This document shows, one piece after another, positions 26,968 through 35,487 of a stretch of 64,000 nucleotides of DNA. Under the pieces are notes generated by a model. That model ran no database searches. It saw nothing but the letters and a program-made list of their open reading frames with translations, and had not been told where the DNA came from. The number at the start of each line of letters is the position of its first letter. Position 1 is the stretch's first letter. This DNA is from Chloroflexota bacterium (lineage in GTDB: Bacteria; Chloroflexota; Anaerolineae; Aggregatilineales; Phototrophicaceae). The translations under genes and the position numbers were made by a program. The DNA is taken from contig WTGB01000097.1 of NCBI GenBank assembly GCA_011523735.1, positions 62,001-126,000 of the forward strand, written 5' to 3'.

Positions 26968-27083
26968 GCGGCTGGCTCTCGACCTTCGCGGATGGTTCAA
27001 TTGCAGGGTCACACTTGCTTGAATGTTATAATAAGGGGCAGAATGCGCAATAAGATTAAACAATGATTGTGGGAGAGGCAAGT

Positions 27084-28274
27084 ATGGCAGTACGCGAGGA
27101 TGCGCGCCCACTGAACCTGGCGCTGACGGAAGAGCACGAGATGATGCTGACGGCGGTGCGGGATTTCGCCCAGCGCGAGATCGCCCCGGTGGCGGCCGAG
27201 TATGACGAATCTGGCGAATTTCCGCTGGAAACGGTGCGCATGATGGGCGAGATGGGTTTGATGGGCATCGAGGTGCCGGAGAAATATGGCGGGGCCGGCA
27301 TGGATACTCTGGCGCATGTCTTGACGATGATCGAGATCGCCAAAGCCGATGCCAGCCACAGCACGATCCTGAGCGTGAACAATTCGCTCTATTGCAATGG
27401 CATCCTCTGGTTCGGCACCGAGGCGCAGAAGCGGGAATGGATCAGTCCCGTGGCCAGCGGCGAAGAGGTCGGCGCGTACAGTTTGACCGAGCCGATGTCG
27501 GGCAGCGATGCCGGCAATATGGCCAGCCGTGCCGTGCTCAATGGCGCCGGCAGTCATTATGTCATCAATGGGCGCAAGAGTTGGGTGACCAGCGCGCCGT
27601 TTGCCGACCGGATCGTGCTCTTCACGATGACGGCCGCCGAAGAAAAGCACCGGGGCATAACCTGTTTTCTGATCGATACGAGCCAGCCCGGTTTCAGCCG
27701 CGGCAAAACCGAGCCGAAGCTGGGCATCCGCGCCAGCGCCACCAGCGAAATCATCTTTGATAATTACCTCTGCCCGGTGGACAATGTGCTGGGCGGCGTG
27801 GGCCAGGGTTTCAAGATTGCTATGACGGTACTGGATGCCGGGCGGATTGGCATCGCGGCGCAGGCGCTTGGCATCGCCGAGGCGGCTTATGAAGCGGCGC
27901 TGGTCTATGCGCGGGAACGGGAGGCTTTCGGCGCGCCCATCGGATCGTATCAGATGATTCAGCAGAAGATCGCCGATATGAAGACGCGGATCGAAGCGGG
28001 GCGGGCGCTGATTTATCAGACGATCATCGCCAAGGAGCGGGCGCTGGCGACCGGCGGGCGCTACACCACTGAAGCCAGCATGGCGAAACTGTTTTGCAGC
28101 GAGGCGGCCGCATACGTCACGGACGAGGCGCTGCAGATCCACGGCGGCATGGGTTATAGCAAGGAGATGCCGCTGGAGCGTTATTATCGCGATGCGCGCA
28201 TCACACGCATTTACGAAGGCACGAGCGAGATCCAGCGCATGGTCATCGCTCGCAATGAATTGGGGTTGCGATGA
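27084..28274 (+). CDS. Acyl-CoA dehydrogenase (short/branched-chain type)
   Basis: Start at ATG 27084, with GGGAGAGG eight bases upstream. 396 residues with the complete fold: YSLTEPMSGSDAGNMASRAV and WVTSAPFADRIVLF in the FAD domain, then [37 protein letters not shown], and the catalytic Glu in RIYEGTSEIQRMVIARN. This is the butyryl/isobutyryl/2-methylbutyryl-CoA dehydrogenase group; chain length cannot be read off. Electrons go to ETF. It overlaps the next oxidoreductase gene by 4 bp (ATGA) and is divergent from the methylmalonyl-CoA epimerase gene. Confidence 0.92.
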   Translation: MAVREDARPLNLALTEEHEMMLTAVRDFAQREIAPVAAEYDESGEFPLETVRMMGEMGLMGIEVPEKYGGAGMDTLAHVLTMIEIAKADASHSTILSVNNSLYCNGILWFGTEAQKREWISPVASGEEVGAYSLTEPMSGSDAGNMASRAVLNGAGSHYVINGRKSWVTSAPFADRIVLFTMTAAEEKHRGITCFLIDTSQPGFSRGKTEPKLGIRASATSEIIFDNYLCPVDNVLGGVGQGFKIAMTVLDAGRIGIAAQALGIAEAAYEAALVYAREREAFGAPIGSYQMIQQKIADMKTRIEAGRALIYQTIIAKERALATGGRYTTEASMAKLFCSEAAAYVTDEALQIHGGMGYSKEMPLERYYRDARITRIYEGTSEIQRMVIARNELGLR

Positions 28275-29302
28275 GAGCAGCAGTCTTGACAGGGCACGGC
28301 GGCGCTGAAGTCGTCGATTATCGTGAAGATATGCCGGTGGCTGAGCCCGGCTATGGCGAGGCGCGAGTCAGTGTTCGCGCGGCCGCGCTTAACCGGCTGG
28401 ACTTGTTCGTGCGAGTTGGCTGGCGGGGCTTGGAGTTGGACTTTCCGCACGTGATTTGCGCGGACGGCGCTGGCGTCGTGGACGCGGTGGGACCGGGCGT
28501 GACGCAAGTGGCGGTCGGCGACCATGTCTGCATTGACCCAACCATAGTGCCGGCGGATGATCCGGCGCTGCATACCGGCTTGGAGAATCAGACGCGCATC
28601 GCCATCCTGGGCGAGCATCACAGCGGGACGGCGGCGGAGTATGTCGTCCTGCCGCAGCGCAACTTGCTGAAAATGCCGCTGGATTTCGACTTTGGCGAAG
28701 CGGCCGCGGTCGGCTTGGTCGGCGTGACGGCTTGGCATTCGCTGATCACACGTGGCGGCTTGACCGCTGGCGAATCGGTCTTGATCGTCGGCGCAGGCGG
28801 TGGCGTCAACAGCATCAGCATTCAGATCGCCAAGCTGGCCGGCGCCAAAGTCTACGTCGTGGGCAGCAACGCTGAGAAGTGCCGCCAAGCCGAGGCCATC
28901 GGCGCGGATGTGACAATCAATCGGCAAGAGGACGAGGGCTGGTCGCGGACGCTGTACAAGCTGACGAATCGGCGCGGCGTCGATGTGGTGGTGGACAATG
29001 TCGGCGCGAAGACTCTGGGGCAGAGCCTGCGCGCTTGCCGCATCGGCGGGCGCATCCTCATTGTCGGCGGGACCAGCGGCTATGACTACGGGCTGAACCT
29101 AGCGCAGCTTTTCACGCGGCATATCGCGCTGATCGGCAGCACGATGGGACCGCACCGCGATTATGTGGCTTTTATGGAGCAGGTCTTCGCCGGGCGCATC
29201 AAGCCGGTCATCGGCGCGCGCCTGCCACTGGAAGAGGCGCGGCAAGCCCAGGAGATGCTGGCGGGGTACGAAGTCTTCGGGAAGATTGTGCTGGAGGTTT
29301 AG
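28271..29302 (+). CDS. MDR-family NAD(P)H-dependent oxidoreductase (alcohol dehydrogenase/quinone reductase-like)
   Basis: 343 residues in a 4-bp overlap with the acyl-CoA dehydrogenase gene. The N-terminal GroES-like domain (ADGAGVVDAVGPGVTQVAVG) and the Rossmann motif VLIVGAGGGVNSISIQIAKL are clear. The four-cysteine structural zinc loop of classical alcohol dehydrogenases is absent: the region after GDHVCIDPT has only that one Cys. A catalytic zinc site is also not obvious, as NRLD replaces the usual Cys. A zinc-independent quinone or enoyl reductase is therefore more likely than a true alcohol dehydrogenase. Confidence 0.85.
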   Translation: MRAAVLTGHGGAEVVDYREDMPVAEPGYGEARVSVRAAALNRLDLFVRVGWRGLELDFPHVICADGAGVVDAVGPGVTQVAVGDHVCIDPTIVPADDPALHTGLENQTRIAILGEHHSGTAAEYVVLPQRNLLKMPLDFDFGEAAAVGLVGVTAWHSLITRGGLTAGESVLIVGAGGGVNSISIQIAKLAGAKVYVVGSNAEKCRQAEAIGADVTINRQEDEGWSRTLYKLTNRRGVDVVVDNVGAKTLGQSLRACRIGGRILIVGGTSGYDYGLNLAQLFTRHIALIGSTMGPHRDYVAFMEQVFAGRIKPVIGARLPLEEARQAQEMLAGYEVFGKIVLEV

Positions 29303-29387
29303 GCGGCTGAAATCCCGCAATTCTCATTTATGCTTTGAATTGTAGAGGCGGCATATTAGGTCGCCTGCACTGCCCTCTCAATTCAAT

Positions 29388-29435
29388 CGGGCGACTCACA
29401 GGGGCGCGTAGACACAGCCCGTCAGTCGCCCCTAC
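29388..29435. repeat. GGGCGAC repeat, copy 4 (long-spacer form)
   Basis: Arms GGGCGACT...AGTCGCCCCTAC enclose a 31-bp centre with GCGCGTAGACACAG. The layout is the same as copy 2a at 19219. It lies in the 190-bp gap between the MDR gene and the next hypothetical gene, which otherwise shows nothing. Confidence 0.7.
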
Positions 29436-29495
29436 AAGAGTCGTCGATAGACAGGGTAGAAATGCAGGCTATGCTTCAATATCCCAGCATGAACG

Positions 29496-29972
29496 ATGCC
29501 GTTTGACGGGTCGGATGTCTATCAGTTGGCGGGCAGGCTGGGCTTGCCGGATCTGGAGCGGGTCGCGGCGCGGGCCGGCGTCATGAGCGTCTTGCGGATC
29601 AGCGCCTATTACGCAGCGCGGCGCGTGCGGCATTCGGTCGCGCAGGTGGTTGAGCAGCAGACAGGCGAGATCGAAATGCAGTTGGCTTACGAAGGTCTGA
29701 GCCTCCGGGAGCCGCTGCGACTGGCGGTTGAACAAGACAACCTGGAAAAATTGCAGGCGGTCTTGCTGGAACTGCGCTTCGGCAAGCTCGACGATCAGAC
29801 TCATCTCTCCTACAACGAGCGCAGCCTCTGGCTGATACAGCAAGCGGCGGGCACACATCTGCACAGCATCATGGTCGCGCCCGATCGCCCCGAACTGCCC
29901 TATTCGACGATCGTTAACGCGATCGATGCCTACCTGCCGGAAGCGATCCGCGAGTTGCCATTGAGGTTTTGA
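29496..29972 (+). CDS. Hypothetical protein, 158 aa
   Basis: Not recognised. It is mostly helical, with a central stretch EIEMQLAYEGLSLREPLRLA and a C-terminal YSTIVNAIDAYLPEAIRELP. No membrane segment, no signal peptide, no clustered Cys or His. G+C and codon use match the housekeeping neighbours, so it is probably native. The stop is only 4 bp before the CYTH gene, which suggests co-expression and possibly a related role. Confidence 0.65.
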   Translation: MPFDGSDVYQLAGRLGLPDLERVAARAGVMSVLRISAYYAARRVRHSVAQVVEQQTGEIEMQLAYEGLSLREPLRLAVEQDNLEKLQAVLLELRFGKLDDQTHLSYNERSLWLIQQAAGTHLHSIMVAPDRPELPYSTIVNAIDAYLPEAIRELPLRF

Positions 29973-29976
29973 GCCG

Positions 29977-30573
29977 ATGAAGAACGACAATCTGCAAGAG
30001 GTTGAGGTCAAGCTGCATAGTCCGGATCTGGCGGCCGTGCGAAAAGCGCTGGAAAAAGCGGGCGCAGTGCTGCTCAAGCCGCGCGTCTTCGAGCGGAATC
30101 TGCGTTACGACAGCGCCGATGGCACGCTGATGGCGGCGGGCATCGTGCTGCGCCTGCGTCAGGACGAGGCGGTCAAGCTGACCTACAAGGCGGATGCGAG
30201 CATTGCCGATGGCATCGTCAGTCGCTTTGAAGCGGAAGTGACGGTGAGCGATTTTGACACTATGGATGTAATTCTGCGGCGGCTGGGTTATCGGGTCGGG
30301 CTGATCTACGAGAAGTATCGCAGTACGTACGCGTTGGCTAGCGCGGAGGTGGTGCTGGACGAGCTGCCCTATGGGAATTTCACCGAGATCGAGGGGGATG
30401 TGGAGACGATTGAGCGTGCCGTGGCGATGTTGGGCTTGGGCGGGTGTCGAAGGATGACGGGGAGTTATACGGATATTTTTCTGGGCTTGAAGGAGCGGCT
30501 GGATTTGGATGTGGAGGATTGTACGTTCGATGAGTTTGTGGGTGTGGATGTGGATTTGTCACAGGCAATTTAA
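29977..30573 (+). CDS. CYTH-domain protein (class IV adenylate cyclase / triphosphate tunnel enzyme family)
   Basis: 198 residues starting MKNDNLQEVEVKLHSPD. The EVEVK (ExExK) signature of CYTH domains is at 8-12. Alternating charged strands follow (VLRLRQDEAVKLTYKA, RFEAEVTVSDFD, YEKYRSTYAL, VLDELPYGNFTEIEG), lining the triphosphate tunnel. The family includes CyaB-type adenylate cyclases, thiamine triphosphatases and tripolyphosphatases; the sequence does not decide between them. A CHAD protein, the usual functional companion that binds polyphosphate, is encoded at 39324. Confidence 0.9.
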   Translation: MKNDNLQEVEVKLHSPDLAAVRKALEKAGAVLLKPRVFERNLRYDSADGTLMAAGIVLRLRQDEAVKLTYKADASIADGIVSRFEAEVTVSDFDTMDVILRRLGYRVGLIYEKYRSTYALASAEVVLDELPYGNFTEIEGDVETIERAVAMLGLGGCRRMTGSYTDIFLGLKERLDLDVEDCTFDEFVGVDVDLSQAI

Positions 30574-30600
30574 CCACAGAGACACAGAGCGCACAGAGAA
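30573..30600 (+). repeat. CACAGAG-type repeat, copy 2 (left flank of TIR gene)
   Basis: ACCACAGAGACACAGAGC followed by GCACAGAGAA, immediately after the CYTH stop. A copy in opposite orientation lies at 31531-31570, beyond the TIR gene. Confidence 0.7.
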
Positions 30601-30638
30601 AAGCAATAAAGACCAAGCGCCGCTCAAACGGCGAAAAT

Positions 30639-30663
30639 GTAGGAGCGACTCGGCGAGTCGCCC
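30639..30663. repeat. GGGCGAC palindromic repeat, copy 5 (left flank of TIR gene)
   Basis: GTAGGAGCGACTC-GGC-GAGTCGCCC, a strong hairpin 44 bp upstream of the proposed TIR start. It is the inverted-orientation relative of the copy at 31465-31491. Confidence 0.75.
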
Positions 30664-30706
30664 GCTGTTGTGATTGTGGATAAGTTTACTGTCTAGGAGA
30701 TGTGTC

Positions 30707-31450
30707 TTGAGCGAGCTAGATAAGTTTCTGGATGAACGAAGCAATTTCGACATTCCTAACACTGAGGTCGGTTGGGTGAGACTCCTTGCCCAAGAAATTG
30801 CATTGGGTGTACATAGAACCTTATGGGATCGGCATTTCAATGACATCGAATCGGGCAGCAAGGCAAGATTTCTCCAAGAGCGCTGGGTGCAAAAGTACGA
30901 ATCTCGAAGATGGGGTGGACTACAAGATATTCTTAGCGGACACGGCTATTTCGAACCGTTCAACAGAGTTGACGGTGGAAAACTTACGCAGGAAGCATTC
31001 AGGCTTTTGCAGGAAGCGCCTCCTTACAACATCTTCATCTCCTACCGCCGCATTGACAGCAGCGCGCTTGCGCTTCTCGTGCTCGCGCGATTGAAAGAAC
31101 ACGAACTCGTCCCATTCGTCGATATGGCACTTGAAGTCGGCGGCAACTGGCATGCCGACCTAAAAGAACGAATTGAGGCTTCCGACTACTTCATCATCCT
31201 ACTTGGCAAAGACACTCTGTCATCACCGATGACGGTGAAGGAAATCCAGTGGGCACTGCAATACGAGAGGACAATCATTCCGCTGTGGCACAGCGGATTC
31301 GATTTGAGAGACGAAAAGTGGGCGGGAATCGATCACCAAGTAAAGGACGCCATCCAACAGACGAACGCAATCATTGTCCACAATGAAAGCGCCAGCGGAT
31401 ACAACACGGCTATCGTCGAGTTGCTGAACAGATTCGGTGTGACGCCTTAG
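30707..31450 (+). CDS. TIR-domain protein, probable anti-phage effector
   Basis: I chose TTG 30707, preceded by AGGAGA at 7 bp; a TTG 33 bp earlier would add residues from the repeat region. 247 residues: an unrecognised N-terminal helical domain (1-105), then a TIR domain from 107. The TIR part shows YNIFISYRRIDSSA (107-120), the middle SDYFIILLGKDT (159-170) and the candidate catalytic Glu179 in SPMTVKEIQWAL. Bacterial TIR domains cleave NAD+ or make cyclic ADP-ribose signals in defence. The gene is AT-richer than its neighbours and bracketed on both sides by inverted composite repeats. Confidence 0.82.
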   Translation: MSELDKFLDERSNFDIPNTEVGWVRLLAQEIALGVHRTLWDRHFNDIESGSKARFLQERWVQKYESRRWGGLQDILSGHGYFEPFNRVDGGKLTQEAFRLLQEAPPYNIFISYRRIDSSALALLVLARLKEHELVPFVDMALEVGGNWHADLKERIEASDYFIILLGKDTLSSPMTVKEIQWALQYERTIIPLWHSGFDLRDEKWAGIDHQVKDAIQQTNAIIVHNESASGYNTAIVELLNRFGVTP

Positions 31451-31464
31451 CCAGCCGCCCAATC

Positions 31465-31491
31465 GCGGGCGACCCACCGGGTCGCCCCTAC
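31465..31491. repeat. GGGCGAC palindromic repeat, copy 6 (right flank of TIR gene)
   Basis: GCGGGCGACCC-ACC-GGGTCGCCC then CTAC, with a hairpin identical to that at 23067-23091. It lies 15 bp after the TIR stop and could also terminate its transcript. Confidence 0.8.
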
Positions 31492-31530
31492 GAAATTCGC
31501 ATTGATTGCACTTTTCAGCTTGACCCTATC

Positions 31531-31570
31531 CACAATCTCTCTGTGATCTCTGCGTCCTCTGTATTTGAGA
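31531..31570 (-). repeat. CACAGAG-type repeat, copy 3 (right flank of TIR gene, inverted)
   Basis: CACAATCTCTCTGTGATCTC then TGCGTCCTCTGTATTTGAG. On the minus strand this is ACAGAGGACGCAGAGATCAC-AGAG, matching the left-flank copy in opposite orientation. The remaining bases to 31742 hold no gene. Confidence 0.7.
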
Positions 31571-31742
31571 TTTTCAGGCTAGCGCAGCGCCAGAACGCAG
31601 ACTAGCACTCGATAATCCGCAAGCTAGGCCGTATAATCGTGCGCTGTTTTGTCTTCGCCACTGCGATGCTTGGATAAACAACGGTGTTACAATGAGCGGA
31701 GAAACAGCCAGCAGACGACGCCACAGCCGAAGGAGACAGCCG

Positions 31743-33293
31743 ATGACCATCAGCCCCAAGATTGAGCAGTTGCGCGCCAAACGCGCCGAAAGCCAGCAGG
31801 GCGGCGGCCAAGCCCGCGTGCAGCGCCAGCACGACAAGGGCAAGAAGACGGCCCGCGAACGGCTGGACATCCTGCTCGACCCGGGCACCTTCCGCGAAGT
31901 GGACGCTTTCGTGCATCATCACAACAGCAAATTCGGCTTGGCAAAGAATCGCCCTCTCAGCGACAGCGTCGTCACCGGCTGGGGCACTATAGACGGACGA
32001 CTGGTCTATGTCTATTCGCAGGATTTCACCGTCATGGGCGGCAGCTTGAGCGAGGCGCATGCGGCGAAGATCATCAAGATTATGGATATGGCGATGAAGG
32101 TGGGCGCCCCGGTCATCGGGCTGAACGACAGCGGCGGCGCGCGCATCCAGGAAGGCGTCGAGAGCCTGGGCGGCTATGCCGATATCTTCCTGCAGAACAC
32201 CCTGGCCAGCGGAGTTATCCCACAGATCAGCGTCATCATGGGACCTTGCGCGGGTGGCGCGGTCTATAGCCCGGCGCTGACCGACTTCATCATCATGGTC
32301 AAGCAGAGCAGTTATATGTTCATTACCGGTCCGGATGTCGTGAAGCAGGTGCTCAACGAAGATGTGACTTTCGAGGATTTGGGCGGCGCATCGGTGCATG
32401 GCAGCAAAAGCGGCGTCTGCCATTTTGTCGCGGATGACGAGATGCAGTCCCTGACGCTGGTGCGCGAGTTGCTCAGCTACTTGCCGCAGAACAACATGGA
32501 AGATCCGCCGCCGCAGCCAACGACTGACGACTCGCTGCGAACGGAAGCGGCGCTGGACAGCATCGTGCCGGAGAATCCCAACCAGCCTTATGATATCAAG
32601 CGGGTCATCGAGTTGATCGTCGATGACGGGCATTTCTTCGAGGTGCACGAAGAATATGCCGGCAACATCGTAGTTGGCTACGCGCGGCTGGGCAGCAACG
32701 CGGTCGGCATCGTGGCTAATCAGCCGATGGTCTTGGCGGGCGTGCTGGATATCAAAGCGAGCGAGAAGGCGGCGCGCTTCGTGCGAACCTGCGATGCCTT
32801 CAATGTGCCGCTGGTCACTTTTGTCGATGTGCCCGGTTATTTGCCTGGCACCGATCAAGAGCATGACGGCATCATCATGAGCGGGGCGAAGCTGCTCTAC
32901 GCTTATTGTGAAGCGACCGTGCCCAAGCTGACCGTCACTACGCGCAAGTCTTATGGCGGCGCTTATTGCGTGATGAATAGCAAGCACATCCGCGCCGATC
33001 TGAATATCGCCTGGCCCACCGCCGAGATCGCCGTGATGGGACCGGAAGGCGCGGTCGAGATCATTTATCGGCGGGAGTTGAAGGAGGCGGAAGACCCGGT
33101 CGCGCGCAAGAAAGAACTGGCGGACGAATACCGCGAGACCTTCGCCAATCCTTATATCGCCGCCAGCCGCGGCTTCATTGACGACATCATCGAGCCGCGC
33201 AATACGCGGGCGCGGCTTATCAACGCCTTGCAGGTCTTCCAGAACAAGCGGGACGAGAACCCGCCGAAGAAGCACGGGAATATCCCGCTGTAG
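31743..33293 (+). CDS. Acyl-CoA carboxylase carboxyltransferase subunit (PccB/AccD5-like)
   Basis: Start at ATG 31743, with GGAGA at 7 bp; a longer frame from 31692 lacks conserved sequence. 516 residues, both crotonase-like halves present: [13 protein letters not shown]-type [40 protein letters not shown], then [20 protein letters not shown] and [15 protein letters not shown]. This is the decameric propionyl/acetyl-CoA carboxylase beta type. It transfers carboxyl from biotin to acyl-CoA. The biotin carboxylase and carrier genes follow at once. Propionyl-CoA is the likely substrate given the epimerase and mutase subunits in the window. Confidence 0.93.
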   Translation: MTISPKIEQLRAKRAESQQGGGQARVQRQHDKGKKTARERLDILLDPGTFREVDAFVHHHNSKFGLAKNRPLSDSVVTGWGTIDGRLVYVYSQDFTVMGGSLSEAHAAKIIKIMDMAMKVGAPVIGLNDSGGARIQEGVESLGGYADIFLQNTLASGVIPQISVIMGPCAGGAVYSPALTDFIIMVKQSSYMFITGPDVVKQVLNEDVTFEDLGGASVHGSKSGVCHFVADDEMQSLTLVRELLSYLPQNNMEDPPPQPTTDDSLRTEAALDSIVPENPNQPYDIKRVIELIVDDGHFFEVHEEYAGNIVVGYARLGSNAVGIVANQPMVLAGVLDIKASEKAARFVRTCDAFNVPLVTFVDVPGYLPGTDQEHDGIIMSGAKLLYAYCEATVPKLTVTTRKSYGGAYCVMNSKHIRADLNIAWPTAEIAVMGPEGAVEIIYRRELKEAEDPVARKKELADEYRETFANPYIAASRGFIDDIIEPRNTRARLINALQVFQNKRDENPPKKHGNIPL

Positions 33294-33306
33294 CCCGCGC
33301 GAACTA

Positions 33307-33343
33307 CCCCCTCCCCCACACCCCCGAAGCATCAGAGAGGGGG
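33307..33343. repeat. C/G-rich hairpin between pccB-like and accC-like genes
   Basis: CCCCCTC...GAGGGGG arms in the 74-bp gap between the carboxyltransferase and biotin carboxylase genes. A similar C/G block (CCCTCCCTC...GGGCGAGGGAG) precedes the methyltransferase near 10910-10935. It may be another dispersed palindrome, or may tune relative expression of the two subunits. Confidence 0.4.
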
Positions 33344-33367
33344 AGCGTTACGAAAGGAGTTGACAAT

Positions 33368-34885
33368 TTGCAGACAGGTCCATTCAACAAAATCCTGATC
33401 GCTAACCGGGGCGAAATCGCCGTGCGCATCATCCGCGCCGCCCGCGACCTCGGCATACCGACGGTGGCGGTCTACTCCGATGTCGACCGCACGGCGCTGC
33501 ACGTCCGCTACGCCGATGAAGCCGTGCATATTGGCGGTCCGCGTCCGGCCGAGAGCTACCTGCGCATGGACAAGCTCATTGAAGTAGCGCGCCGGACCGG
33601 CGCCGATGCGATACATCCCGGCTATGGCTTCCTGGCGGAAAACGCCGAGTTCGCCGGGCAAGTGATGGATGAGGGCCTGGTCTGGATTGGTCCATCGCCG
33701 AGCGCGATCGCGACTATGGGCGACAAGCAAGCGGCCCGGACAGCCGTCCGGCGCAACAAGGTGCCGTTGATACCTGGTACCGAGCCCGGTATTCGCGACG
33801 AAGAGCTGATACATGCCGCATCTCGCATCGGCTTCCCGGTGGTGATTAAGGCGGTGGCCGGCGGCGGGGGCAAGGGGATGCGTCCAGTGCAGCATGAAGA
33901 GGACTTCGCCGAATCCCTGGCGACGGCGCGGCGCGAGGCGGAAAGCGCTTTTGGCAACGGCGATGTCTATGTGGAGAAGCTGCTGGAAGGCGCGCGCCAT
34001 ATCGAATTTCAGATCCTGGCCGATGCGCACGGCAATACCATTCACCTGGGCGAGCGCGAGTGCTCGATACAGCGCCGGCATCAGAAGCTGGTGGAAGAAG
34101 CGCCCAGTGTTTTCGTTGACGCTGACCTGCGGGGACGGATGGGCGAAATGGCAATCGCGGCGGCGGAATCGGTCGGTTATGTCAACGCCGGCACGATTGA
34201 GTGCATGGTAGACCGGGACAAGAATTATTATTTTCTGGAGATGAATACGCGCTTGCAGGTGGAGCATCCGGTGACCGAACTGGTGACCGGCGTCGACCTG
34301 GCGAAGGAGCAGATCCGCATCGCCCGCGGCCGGCGCATGGGACCGACGGAGAGCCTCCTGGAGCCGAAAGGCTGGGCGATTGAATGCCGCATCAATGCCG
34401 AAGATCCCTACGCCAACTTCATGCCATCGACCGGGCAGATCACAACGATGATCCTGCCGACGGGACCGGGCGTGCGCGTCGACAGCGGCGTCTTCTCCGG
34501 TTCCGAGATCACGCCCTATTACGACAGCTTGATCGCCAAGCTGATTACCTGGGGCGAGACGCGCTCGGAGGCGATGCTGCGGATGCGGCGAGCGCTTTCG
34601 GAATATCGCATCATGGGCTTGAAGCACAATATCCCCTTCCACATCAACCTGCTCAACAGCATCAGTTTCATCGCCGGGCAATTTGATACGACATTTGTCG
34701 AGCGGCGCTTCAACATGAATACCTACGAGCAAGACCCGACAGCGAGCGACCTGGAGACCGTGGCGATAGCGGCGACGCTCTATGCGCATCGCAAGCGGCA
34801 ATTGGCTTCGCAGGTCGTGGCGCCGGCCAAACGCGATGCGAGCAACTGGAAGTGGATGGGACGCTTCGAGAGGATGCACCGATGA
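33368..34885 (+). CDS. accC: Biotin carboxylase subunit of acyl-CoA carboxylase
   Basis: 505 residues. TTG start with AAAGGAGT nine bases upstream; the sequence from NKILIANRGEIAVRIIRAAR is canonical from residue 5 onward. The ATP-grasp domain has GGGGKGM in AVAGGGGKGMRPVQ, with EKLLEGARHIEFQILADAHG, ERECSIQRRHQKLVEE and EMNTRLQVEHPVTELVTGVD. The enzyme carboxylates biotin on the carrier protein using ATP and bicarbonate. Its stop overlaps the BCCP start by 4 bp, so the three subunits are made from one transcript. Confidence 0.95.
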   Translation: MQTGPFNKILIANRGEIAVRIIRAARDLGIPTVAVYSDVDRTALHVRYADEAVHIGGPRPAESYLRMDKLIEVARRTGADAIHPGYGFLAENAEFAGQVMDEGLVWIGPSPSAIATMGDKQAARTAVRRNKVPLIPGTEPGIRDEELIHAASRIGFPVVIKAVAGGGGKGMRPVQHEEDFAESLATARREAESAFGNGDVYVEKLLEGARHIEFQILADAHGNTIHLGERECSIQRRHQKLVEEAPSVFVDADLRGRMGEMAIAAAESVGYVNAGTIECMVDRDKNYYFLEMNTRLQVEHPVTELVTGVDLAKEQIRIARGRRMGPTESLLEPKGWAIECRINAEDPYANFMPSTGQITTMILPTGPGVRVDSGVFSGSEITPYYDSLIAKLITWGETRSEAMLRMRRALSEYRIMGLKHNIPFHINLLNSISFIAGQFDTTFVERRFNMNTYEQDPTASDLETVAIAATLYAHRKRQLASQVVAPAKRDASNWKWMGRFERMHR

Positions 34886-35388
34886 AGTATGTCGCCATCA
34901 TCAACGATCAACATTATGAGATCGAGATCGACAATACTGGCAGCGTGCTGGTGAATGGCGAAGCGCGCGATGTCGACTTCCTGAATCTTGGCGGCTCGCT
35001 GTTTTCAGTGATTACTGAGAATCGCTCTTTCGAAGCGGTTATAGATGATGACGAGGACAAGATCGCGGTGATGATGACCGGTCGCCTCTTTGAGACACAG
35101 GTGCTTGACGAACGGGCGATGCTGATGATGCAGCGGCGCGGCGCGCCAGCTAGCGGTTCGGGCGAGGTGCATGCGCCCATGCCCGGGTTGATCGTCGAGG
35201 TCACAACGCAACAAGGAGCAGCGGTGTCGCAGGGCGATACCTTGGTCATTCTGGAGTCGATGAAGATGCAAAATGAATTGAAGTCGCCGACCGATGGCTT
35301 GGTGAGCGCGATACATATTGAAGCGGGCCAAGCGGTGGACAAGAACGACCTGTTGGTGGAAATCAAGCCAGCGGCGGAGAAGAGTTAG
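34882..35388 (+). CDS. Biotin carboxyl carrier protein
   Basis: 168 residues from the ATGA overlap at 34882. The C-terminal lipoyl/biotinyl domain has the biotinylated Lys in VILESMKMQNELKSPTDG and the flanking VHAPMPGLIVEVTTQQGAAV. The N-terminal 95 residues (VAIINDQHYEIEIDNTG...) are a beta-rich linker domain like the BT domain of propionyl-CoA carboxylase alpha subunits. Here that alpha subunit is split into a biotin carboxylase and a carrier. Confidence 0.94.
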   Translation: MKYVAIINDQHYEIEIDNTGSVLVNGEARDVDFLNLGGSLFSVITENRSFEAVIDDDEDKIAVMMTGRLFETQVLDERAMLMMQRRGAPASGSGEVHAPMPGLIVEVTTQQGAAVSQGDTLVILESMKMQNELKSPTDGLVSAIHIEAGQAVDKNDLLVEIKPAAEKS

Positions 35389-35487
35389 CCCACATTGGCA
35401 ATCGGTCGCACGCGTGACTTTCTCAAATGTGAAATACTCCTACAATCATAAGTATTGTGACGGTCGCTGCATAAAGGCGCGCAAAGC

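Noticed and set aside
31602-33332. 576-residue minus-strand frame opposite the carboxyltransferase gene
   Set aside because: Low-complexity, His/Arg/Ala-rich antisense shadow. The plus-strand frame has all carboxyltransferase motifs.
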